NCBI GenBank assembly: GCA_002327945.1
Contig: DCVY01000089.1
Span: 15,040-20,158, forward strand
Reading direction: 5' to 3'
Source of the DNA: Acidovorax delafieldii
Lineage (GTDB): Bacteria; Pseudomonadota; Gammaproteobacteria; Burkholderiales; Burkholderiaceae_C
Length of the DNA stretch: 5,119 bases
In this document: piece by piece, positions 1 through 4,475 of the stretch
Numbering within the stretch: position 1 is the stretch's first letter
How the letters are laid out: each line of letters starts with the position of its first letter
Made by a program: the position numbers and the translations under genes
The notes under the pieces: model-generated
What the model was told of the DNA's origin: nothing
Seen by the model: the letters and a program-made list of their open reading frames with translations, nothing else
Databases searched by the model: none

Positions 1-259
1 CACTGTTGATCTCCACCGTCAGGTGGAAGGTGGATACATCCAGTTGGGGATGCGTGGCCTCGTGCGCCTGCTCAATCACCCGCTTGAGCAGGGCCAGCAC
101 GTTGTAGGCGAGCACCGCTGTGGCAAAATCCAGCAGCGCCGCGCGTGGATGACCCAGACTCTTGATCTCGCTGTGCAGCACCGACTCAAGCCGCTGGAAC
201 ATGCCTTCGATGCGCCAGCGCTTGCGATACAAGCGCGCAATGGTTACGACGGTTTCCTT
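1..259 (-). pseudogene. IS4-family transposase, C-terminal remnant, 5'-truncated
   Basis: Read on the minus strand, this segment encodes part of an IS4-type DDE transposase. The reading includes LYRKRWRIEGMFQRLES (about 193-237), which matches the Y-(2)-R-(3)-E-(6)-K signature around the catalytic glutamate of the IS4 C-terminal region, except that the last position here is E rather than K. It continues as a helical tail (GHPRAALLDF, VLAYNVLALLKRVIEQAH) and runs off the left edge. The frame closes upstream at a minus-strand TGA (260-262). Recognisable transposase sequence stops at about 245, exactly where the 37-bp repeat begins. The N-terminal domain and the two catalytic aspartates are therefore missing and the gene must be inactive. 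The C-terminus may be intact beyond the window. What cut off the 5' part is not visible; the repeat may be the end of another element. Confidence 0.85.
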
Positions 260-280
260 TCAAACACCTTGAAAGGGGTG
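244..280 (+). repeat. 37-bp direct repeat, copy 1
   Basis: This unit matches 3451-3487 at 35 of 37 positions in the same orientation, and similarity stops sharply on both sides. It contains a perfect 8-bp stem, CCTTTCAA (256-263) and TTGAAAGG (269-276), with a 5-base loop, and ends in AAGGGGTG. It directly abuts the truncated transposase. It may be an IS or MITE terminus, or a recombination site. Confidence 0.85.
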
Positions 281-448
281 TCAGTCTGAGGTGTCGATAG
301 ACAAGGATGGTGCATGAACCGCCGTATCCGCCCTCTTCTCACACGCCACCAACGTCACACGCGACACACCGGAAGAGAAAAATCGACGGGCGGTCATCCC
401 GCGCAACGCCTGTCAACACAAGGCTTTGAGCCAATTGCGAGGGCTCAT

Positions 449-472
449 CACGGAGTGCAATTGCACTCCGTG
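449..472. promoter_or_regulatory. Perfect 24-bp palindrome, candidate operator
   Basis: The half site CACGGAGTGCAA is followed immediately by its exact reverse complement, with no spacer. A further TTGCA occurs at 475-479. Perfect dyads of this kind are typical of dimeric repressors, and ectoine operons in several proteobacteria are controlled by MarR-type EctR. The half site is not one I recognise, and no regulator gene is in the window. It has no following T-run, so it does not look like a terminator. Confidence 0.5.
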
Positions 473-474
473 GG

Positions 475-503
475 TTGCATCTCACTACGTATGGGTTTAG
501 ACT
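475..503 (+). promoter_or_regulatory. Weak sigma70-like promoter candidate for ectABC
   Basis: TTGCAT (475-480) and TAGACT (498-503) are separated by 17 bases and lie directly downstream of the palindrome. Each hexamer matches consensus only partly, the -35 at about three and the -10 at about four positions. If used, it would give a leader of roughly 230 bases before ectA. Its position beside the candidate operator is the main argument for it. Confidence 0.2.
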
Positions 504-539
504 AAAAAAAGACCAGGCAGTGAATACGGCCCTGGGTCT
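504..539 (-). terminator. Rho-independent terminator reading leftward
   Basis: On the minus strand a stem formed by 529-539 and 510-518 (nine pairs with two single-base bulges, 10-base loop) is followed at once by an uninterrupted T-run (plus-strand A504-A510). In the plus direction no T-run follows the hairpin, so it should act only on leftward transcripts. No minus-strand gene ends here, so it could terminate a small RNA, antisense transcription from ectA, or a lost gene. Confidence 0.55.
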
Positions 540-552
540 ACAGACCGCCGCC

Positions 553-565
553 CCCGCTTCGCGGG
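553..565. repeat. Short GC hairpin CCCGC-TTC-GCGGG
   Basis: This is a perfect 5-bp stem with a 3-base loop in the ectA leader. On the minus strand it lies just upstream of the terminator at 504-539 and could belong to the same folded RNA. Confidence 0.35.
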
Positions 566-570
566 ACAGG

Positions 571-589
571 TGAACGTTTGTTTCGTTCA
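571..589. repeat. Dyad TGAACG-N7-CGTTCA
   Basis: These are 6-bp inverted arms separated by seven T-rich bases. It could be a small hairpin or a protein-binding dyad in the ectA upstream region. No match to a known operator is claimed. Confidence 0.25.
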
Positions 590-742
590 ACGGCCAAAAG
601 GTTGGTTGAGTTCTTTTGTAGGTCCCTTACACGGGGCCGACCGGTCTGCGTTGCAGCCTTCAGTGCGACAAGCAGATCCGGTTCGCCAGAAGCCGCGAAT
701 GCGCACCGTCGCAGCGTGTCTTCACCACAAACAACCCATGGC

Positions 743-1282
743 ATGACCGTTTCAGGCTCGACCACGCTTACCCCTTCTTTTCCTCTCGTTTTTCGATCTG
801 CGCGCCCAGCCGACGGTGCCTTGCTGTGGCGGCTGGTGCAAGCCGCCGGCACGCTCGAACTCAACTCCCAGTATTTCTACCTGCTGATGGCCACCGACTT
901 CGGTGAGACCTGTCTGATCGCGGAACACGACGGGCAGGCGGTCGGCATGGTGATCGGCTACCACCCACCCCGCGAACCCGCCACCGCCTTCGTGTGGCAA
1001 GTGGGTCTGCTGCCGGAGCACCAGGGCAAAGGCCTTGGCCTGCAGATGCTGATGGCATGGCTTTCGCTGCCAGCCAACAGCCACTGCCAATGGGTCACCG
1101 CCACCGTGGCAGACGACAACACCGCCTCGCAGGCCTTGTTCAAACGACTGGCCGCCGAACTTCAAACCGGCTGCGAGGTGCGCCAGCACTTCACAGCCGA
1201 ACACTTCGCACACGACCACCCTGCAGAACCGTTGTTCCGCATCGGCCCGATCGCGAGCGACACGCCCTCGCGCGCCAGCTGA
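743..1282 (+). CDS. ectA: L-2,4-diaminobutyrate acetyltransferase (EctA)
   Basis: EctA transfers an acetyl group from acetyl-CoA to the gamma-amino group of L-2,4-diaminobutyrate, the second step of cytoplasmic ectoine synthesis. The 179-residue product is a single GNAT domain of normal family length. Family signatures are LELNSQYFYLLMATDF (38-53), the strand FVWQVGLLPEH (83-93) and the acetyl-CoA P-loop QGKGLG (94-99), followed by DDNTASQALFKRLA (124-137). The ATG at 743 is chosen because the GNAT sequence starts soon after it. The frame is open back to an ATG at 578, but those 55 extra residues do not look like EctA. No clear Shine-Dalgarno precedes 743, so the start is less certain than the identity. 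It is first in the operon, 80 bases before ectB. The neighbouring ectB and ectC make the assignment secure. Confidence 0.93.
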   Translation: MTVSGSTTLTPSFPLVFRSARPADGALLWRLVQAAGTLELNSQYFYLLMATDFGETCLIAEHDGQAVGMVIGYHPPREPATAFVWQVGLLPEHQGKGLGLQMLMAWLSLPANSHCQWVTATVADDNTASQALFKRLAAELQTGCEVRQHFTAEHFAHDHPAEPLFRIGPIASDTPSRAS

Positions 1283-1288
1283 TTTTTT
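1252..1288 (+). terminator. Possible weak attenuator at the ectA/ectB junction
   Basis: CGCGAG (1252-1257) and CTCGCG (1267-1272) form a 6-bp stem with a 9-base loop inside the last ectA codons. Six Ts begin at 1283, directly after the ectA stop. The T-run lies 10 bases beyond the stem, further than in a standard intrinsic terminator, so it may only cause pausing or partial attenuation. Confidence 0.2.
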
Positions 1289-1362
1289 GTGTGCCTCACG
1301 TGCGGCCTGGCCCGCACGCATCACCGAGGTACATCCGCTTTTGCAACGACGAAAGGACTCCC

Positions 1363-2628
1363 ATGAACATCTTTGAAGAACACGAATCTGAAGTGCGAGG
1401 CTATTGCCGCAACTTCCCCGCCGTGTTTGCATCCGCCAAGGGTGCGTGGATGACCGACACCCAGGGTCGTCGCCATCTCGACTTCTTCAGCGGTGCCGGT
1501 GTGCTTAACTACGGTCACAACCCCGACAAGATCAAGCAGGCCCTGATGGCCTATCTGATGCGCGACGGCATCACGCACACGCTGGACATGTACAGCGAAG
1601 CCAAGGAGGCCTTTATCAAAGGCTTCAACGAAGTGATCCTGCAGCCGCGCGGCATCTCCTACAAGTTCCAGTTTCCTGGTCCCACCGGCACCAATGCCGT
1701 GGAAGCCGCCCTCAAGCTGGCGCGCAAGGTCACCGGACGCGAGCAGGTGGTGGGTTTCACCAATGCTTTTCACGGCATGACCCTGGGTTCGCTCTCGGTC
1801 ACCGGGAATGGTTTCAAGCGTGCCGGTGCCGGCGTGCCTCTGGGCAACGCGGCCTCCATGCCGTTTGACGGCTACATGGGCGCCGACACCGACACGCTCG
1901 ACTATTTCGAATCCATGCTGGTGGACAACGGCAGCGGCATGGACCTGCCAGCCGCCGTGATCCTGGAAACCGTGCAGGCTGAAGGTGGCGTGAACGTGGC
2001 CAGCACCGCCTGGATCCGCCGCCTGCGTGACATCACGCAGCGGCATGGCATCGTACTGATCGTCGATGACATCCAGGTGGGGTGCGGCCGCACCGGGCAT
2101 TTCTTCAGCTTCGAGGAAGCCGGCGTCGTGCCCGACATCGTCACGCTGTCGAAGTCGCTCTCCGGCTACGGTCTGCCGCTGGCGCTGGTGCTGATCAAGC
2201 CAGAAATGGACCAGTGGGCGCCGGGCGAACACAACGGCACGTTCCGCGGTCACTGCCCGGCGTTTGTCACGGCCACTGCTGCATTGAGCTACTGGCGCAA
2301 CAGCCTGCTGCAGGAAGCCGTGGAACAGAAGAGCGTCATCGTGCAGGAACGACTGGCCCAGATCCTTCGCAAACAAGGCGCTGATGGCACGGTGCGCGGC
2401 CGGGGCCTGATCCAGGGTGTGGAGTTCGCCGATGCCGCACTGGCTTCGCGCATCTCGCAGGCCTGCTTCGAGCGTGGATTGATCATTGAAACCGCCGGCA
2501 TCGACGACCAGGTGCTCAAGCTGCTGCCCAGCCTGACCATCAAGGAAGACGAGTTGCTGCACGGCCTCGACATCATCGAAACCAGCCTGCGCGCAGTCAT
2601 GAGCCAGGGTCTGCGCAAGGCCCCCTGA
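1363..2628 (+). CDS. ectB: Diaminobutyrate--2-oxoglutarate transaminase (EctB)
   Basis: EctB is a PLP-dependent class III aminotransferase that makes L-2,4-diaminobutyrate from L-aspartate-4-semialdehyde and glutamate, the first committed step to ectoine. The 421-residue product has normal length. It opens with the EctB-like MNIFEEHESEVRGYCRNFP. Visible landmarks are the phosphate-binding GPTGTN (106-111), FHGMTLGSLS (136-145), the cofactor-ring aspartate in VDDIQVGCGRTG (D235, Q238), the Schiff-base lysine K264 in TLSKSLSG, and NGTFRG (291-296). The start is well supported by AAGGA at 1353-1357, five bases before the ATG. The frame is open further upstream, but that part overlaps ectA out of frame. 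It lies 37 bases before ectC with no terminator between, so the two are very probably co-transcribed. Confidence 0.97.
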   Translation: MNIFEEHESEVRGYCRNFPAVFASAKGAWMTDTQGRRHLDFFSGAGVLNYGHNPDKIKQALMAYLMRDGITHTLDMYSEAKEAFIKGFNEVILQPRGISYKFQFPGPTGTNAVEAALKLARKVTGREQVVGFTNAFHGMTLGSLSVTGNGFKRAGAGVPLGNAASMPFDGYMGADTDTLDYFESMLVDNGSGMDLPAAVILETVQAEGGVNVASTAWIRRLRDITQRHGIVLIVDDIQVGCGRTGHFFSFEEAGVVPDIVTLSKSLSGYGLPLALVLIKPEMDQWAPGEHNGTFRGHCPAFVTATAALSYWRNSLLQEAVEQKSVIVQERLAQILRKQGADGTVRGRGLIQGVEFADAALASRISQACFERGLIIETAGIDDQVLKLLPSLTIKEDELLHGLDIIETSLRAVMSQGLRKAP

Positions 2629-2665
2629 ACCCGCTCAACCCGACACCAAGAACAAGGAAACACAC

Positions 2666-3055
2666 ATGATCGTCAAACACCTCGATGACATTCTGGGCAC
2701 CGCCGCTGACGTGGACACCGAAGGCTGGACCAGTCGCCGGCTCATCTACAAGGACGCAGGCATGGGCTATTCGGTCAATGACACCGTCATCAAACCCGGT
2801 GCCGAGCTGGAGATGGAATACCGCAACCACCTGGAAACGGTGTATTGCATCGAAGGCGCGGGCGAGATCACCGACCTGGCCACCGGCCAGACGCACGACA
2901 TCCGCGTCGGCACCATCTACGCCCTCAACAACCACGACCGTCACATCCTGCGTGCCAACAAAGGCACCCACATGCGCATGGTCTGCGTGTTCAACCCGCC
3001 GCTCACCGGCCGCGAAGTGCACGACGCCACTGGCGCCTACGCGCTCGCCGACTGA
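2666..3055 (+). CDS. ectC: L-ectoine synthase (EctC)
   Basis: EctC is a metal-dependent cupin that cyclises N-gamma-acetyl-L-2,4-diaminobutyrate by water elimination to give ectoine. The 129-residue product has the usual length. The typical family blocks are present: IYKDAGMGYS (27-36), YRNHLETVYCIEG (52-64), GTIYALNNHDRH (82-93) and the C-terminal MVCVFNPPLTGREVHD (105-120). The expected iron-coordinating trio is in place as E57, Y85 and H93, and the substrate-pocket residues W21 and T40 are conserved. AAGGA at 2654-2658 lies seven bases before the ATG. It is the last recognisable gene of the operon. No ectD or aspartokinase follows, and no convincing terminator is seen after it; the sequence passes into a repeat-rich junction. 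Confidence 0.97.
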   Translation: MIVKHLDDILGTAADVDTEGWTSRRLIYKDAGMGYSVNDTVIKPGAELEMEYRNHLETVYCIEGAGEITDLATGQTHDIRVGTIYALNNHDRHILRANKGTHMRMVCVFNPPLTGREVHDATGAYALAD

Positions 3056-3065
3056 GCGCACGAAA

Positions 3066-3072
3066 AAGGAGG
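3066..3072 (+). promoter_or_regulatory. Orphan perfect Shine-Dalgarno AAGGAGG
   Basis: A consensus ribosome-binding site lies 11 bases after the ectC stop codon. Where a start codon is expected (about 3079-3082) there is only ATATAA, which opens no frame. A weaker site, AAAGGAG, follows at 3093-3099. The arrangement suggests a fourth operon gene whose body was replaced by the junction sequence. Confidence 0.45.
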
Positions 3073-3103
3073 AACCCCATATAAATTTTTTCAAAGGAGC
3101 CAC

Positions 3104-3256
3104 TTGCAGAACTTAAAAGGTTCGAGCCGTCAAGCGGACGAAATTCTCGAAATTGAGAATCTTTCGCATTTCGAGGCATTCGTGTTCCTTGCAACATCGG
3201 TTTGTCCTTGTTTCGCGCGTAGCCAGCCCTCGCAGGTCGCTGCGAACTGGTTTTGA
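3104..3256 (+). CDS. Possible 50-residue ORF with TTG start
   Basis: AAAGGAG (3093-3099) stands four bases before a TTG that opens a 50-residue frame beginning (M)QNLKGSSRQADEILEIEN and ending ANWF before a TGA at 3254-3256. The product has a short acidic amphipathic part and a hydrophobic, cysteine-containing part, LATSVCPCF. No family is recognised. It lies in low-GC junction DNA, overlaps dyad repeats and a Fur-like site, and uses a rare start codon, so it may be chance. It could be co-transcribed with ectABC. Confidence 0.18.
   Translation: MQNLKGSSRQADEILEIENLSHFEAFVFLATSVCPCFARSQPSQVAANWF
3154..3168. promoter_or_regulatory. Fur-box-like sequence TGAGAAT-C-TTTCGCA
   Basis: The 7-1-7 arrangement resembles the Fur consensus TGATAAT-N-ATTATCA: the left arm matches 6 of 7 positions and the right arm 4 of 7. 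It is embedded in overlapping dyads (ATTCTC 3143-3148 with GAGAAT 3155-3160; CTCGAAA 3146-3152 with TTTCGAG 3169-3175). No iron-uptake gene is adjacent, so it may be a relic from a lost neighbour, or chance. Confidence 0.25.
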
Positions 3257-3275
3257 AGCGGCTGTGGTCTGAAAC

Positions 3276-3488
3276 GCACCCCTTTCAAGGAGTTGCCCGC
3301 CAGGCCTTGATAACCCGAGCGGTTGCCACATGCGAACGAGCGAGGCTGCAGTCCACGAACCCTTTTGGAACTGGCGGGGGCTTGCTGTTCGAACCGCTCT
3401 ACCACTGCTTGCCAGACCATCTTGTTTCTGATTCCAGAGAAATCAGAAGATTACGACGGTTTCCTTCCAAACACTTTGAAAGGGGTGC
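3276..3488. mobile_element. 213-bp MITE-like segment with 13-bp inverted ends
   Basis: GCACCCCTTTCAA (3276-3288) recurs as an exact reverse complement at 3476-3488. The enclosed 213 bases have no coding sequence I trust. Near the right end there is a further perfect hairpin, TTCTGATT (3426-3433) with AATCAGAA (3441-3448). The right terminus is the second 37-bp repeat. I see no target-site duplication (left flank CTGAAAC, right flank CGCTTAG), so a non-autonomous element is a hypothesis; two unrelated copies of one short repeat in opposite orientation would look the same. Confidence 0.4.
3451..3487 (+). repeat. 37-bp direct repeat, copy 2
   Basis: It differs from 244-280 only at two positions (C for T at 3467, T for C at 3475). 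The internal 8-bp stem has one mismatch here (CCTTCCAA with TTGAAAGG), so the hairpin is weaker than in copy 1. Flanking sequence is unrelated to that of copy 1 on both sides. Confidence 0.85.
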
Positions 3489-3520
3489 CGCTTAGTACCC
3501 CTTGCCAAGCGGCCTGAAAT

Positions 3521-3847
3521 CTATCGTTCATGACTTCGATGGCGTTCATCCGACGGGGTCAATCCTGTCCTCGTCCGCGCGCCGAGATCAAGGGGCTGCG
3601 ACTGCAGATCCCGCACCATCACCACCACCGGCCGACGTGCTCCAGCCCCTACCTTTGCGAGCACGATCCCGTCAAGCACCGGCCGGTATTGCAGGTAGAA
3701 GGCGGCGAGGCTCTGCATACCGGCTGCCTGCCTGAGGCCGGCCTCGCAGGTCGTCTGCGAGAGAAAGGCCTCCACAACCCCATCACCGATCGGCACCCGG
3801 AAACGAAGGAGACCCTTGCACTCCTGGAAACCGCTGCTCACGTCCAT
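3521..3847 (-). CDS. Small uncharacterised protein, weakly DUF1488-like
   Basis: This minus-strand frame encodes 108 residues beginning MDVSSGFQECKGLLRFRVP. The start at 3847 is favoured over the longer frame to 3901 because GGGAG lies seven bases before it and the sequence upstream looks non-coding. The part up to about residue 82 reads like a real compact alpha/beta protein with strongly GC-biased third positions: GDGVVEAFLSQTTCEAGL, then FYLQYRPVLDGIVLAKVGAG and RRPVVVMVRDL. The pattern of a short dg-v-a-is strand followed by F-xxx-R-xx-I/L and a final PV-V strand recalls DUF1488 proteins, but I am not confident. The last 25 or so residues (LGARTRTGLTPSDERHR) look low-complexity, as if the native end was lost near the repeat junction. 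It is divergent from archease across 154 bases. No function can be stated. Confidence 0.5.
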   Translation of the reverse strand: MDVSSGFQECKGLLRFRVPIGDGVVEAFLSQTTCEAGLRQAAGMQSLAAFYLQYRPVLDGIVLAKVGAGARRPVVVMVRDLQSQPLDLGARTRTGLTPSDERHRSHER

Positions 3848-3968
3848 GCTTGTGCTCCCATTGCAGAGTGACAAGGTTGACGGCTGAAGCGGCGTGCGCA
3901 TTGCGCGAACTCAATACCCGAACGGACGGGAGCGCTTCAATGAAAGCCTGTGTAACCCCCAGTCGAAA

Positions 3969-4001
3969 TGCCCCACCGTCCGGGGCAGGCATATCCGCCC
4001 C
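3969..4001 (+). promoter_or_regulatory. Overlapping alternative hairpins at the archease start
   Basis: TGCCCC (3969-3974) can pair with GGGGCA (3982-3987) across seven bases. The same GGGGC (3982-3986) can instead pair with GCCCC (3997-4001), which touches the ATG at 4002. The G-rich strand is also the only plausible, weak Shine-Dalgarno. The two folds exclude each other and could affect translation, but GC-rich DNA makes such pairs common. Confidence 0.2.
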
Positions 4002-4475
4002 ATGAACCACCACAGCGCAGTGCCACAAGACGCCCCGCCGGGAGCAGCGCCCCGGCCCGGCGCCAGTTGGGCCCACTTTGAGCACCGGGCGGACATCGGT
4101 GTGCGCGGCACCGGACCAAGCCGCGAAGCCGCCTTCGAGCAGGCCGCACTGGCGCTGACCGCCGTCGTCACGCCACCGGAGCGGGTGATGCCGCACCACC
4201 GCGTTGAGCTGGCCTGCGAGGCGGCGGACGACGAGTCGCTGCTGGTCGCCTGGCTGAATGCGCTGGTCTATGAGATGGCCGTGCGGCGCATGCTGTTCAG
4301 CCGCTTCCAGGTGGTGATTGACGGCCAGCACCTGCGGGCGAGCGCCTGGGGCGAGCCGGTCTCGGTGCCGCGCCACCGGCCTGCGGTCGAGATCAAAGGC
4401 GCGACCTTCACCGGTCTGCGCGTGGCGCCCGACACGCATGGCGCCTGGCTGGCCCAGACTGTGGTGGATGTGTGA
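4002..4475 (+). CDS. Archease, RtcB activator protein
   Basis: Archease is a small metal-binding protein that speeds guanylylation of the RNA ligase RtcB and allows multiple turnovers. The 157-residue product has normal length after a proline-rich, poorly conserved stretch (1-22). Family landmarks are [13 protein letters not shown] (26-38, usually HTAD), [13 protein letters not shown] (79-91), AWGEPV (115-120), [10 protein letters not shown] (130-139) and the terminal VVDV. H28, D31 and the near-terminal D156 match conserved metal-site positions. The ATG at 4002 was chosen because the longer frame from 3894 adds 36 residues with no family character. The ribosome-binding site is weak. It overlaps rtcB by one base (TGATG), which implies translational coupling, and the genome pairing strongly supports the call. 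Its GC is clearly higher than that of the ect genes. Confidence 0.92.
   Translation: MNHHSAVPQDAPPGAAPRPGASWAHFEHRADIGVRGTGPSREAAFEQAALALTAVVTPPERVMPHHRVELACEAADDESLLVAWLNALVYEMAVRRMLFSRFQVVIDGQHLRASAWGEPVSVPRHRPAVEIKGATFTGLRVAPDTHGAWLAQTVVDV

Larger units (their letters stand above)
281..742. other. Gene-free leader region upstream of ectA
   Basis: I find no convincing gene in these 462 bases. Short ATG frames exist but have arginine/histidine-rich or compositionally poor translations. The region instead holds dyad structures: a 24-bp palindrome, a weak promoter-like pair, a minus-strand terminator and two small hairpins (553-565 and 571-589), each listed separately. It should contain the ectABC promoter. 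The stretch from about 590 to 740 has no visible structure beyond an open frame that continues into ectA. Confidence 0.6.
3056..3520. other. Low-GC repeat-rich junction after ectC
   Basis: These 465 bases carry no convincing gene. They hold an orphan ribosome-binding site, a Fur-box-like sequence, a tiny possible ORF, an inverted-repeat-bounded segment and the second 37-bp repeat, all listed separately. Composition differs from both sides: one 60-base sample at 3121-3180 counts 27 G+C, against 35 in ectB (1381-1440) and 45 in rtcB (4501-4560). Spurious frames on the minus strand span much of it. Confidence 0.6.

Noticed and set aside
314..505. 63-residue ATG frame with AAGGA six bases upstream
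   Set aside because: The translation is rich in arginine and histidine, matches no fold or family I know, and runs through the 24-bp palindrome. The ribosome-binding site is probably chance.
1321..2562. Long 413-codon minus-strand frame opposite ectB
   Set aside because: It is a shadow of ectB codon bias: histidine, glutamine and valine runs, no family signature, and the plus strand is unmistakably EctB.
3062..3092. GAAAAA...TTTTTTC dyad after ectC as a terminator
   Set aside because: The stem would be only A-T pairs with a loop of about 19 bases and no GC core, too weak for an intrinsic terminator.
3365..3420. tRNA-like motifs (TTCGAAC and, on the minus strand, GTGGTAGAGC)
   Set aside because: The D-arm-like sequence has no pairing partner (AAGC instead of GCTC) and no acceptor or anticodon stem can be formed around it.
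3230..3761. Repeated hairpin CTCGCAG...CTGCGAG at 3230-3245 and 3743-3761
   Set aside because: Only about 16 bases are shared, and the second copy lies inside a coding-like region where it encodes a sensible peptide. It is most likely coincidence.
3530..3871. Plus-strand frame with a run of five histidines
   Set aside because: The histidines come from a CAC/CAT run opposite the valine-rich PVVVMV stretch of the minus-strand gene, which has the better start signal.
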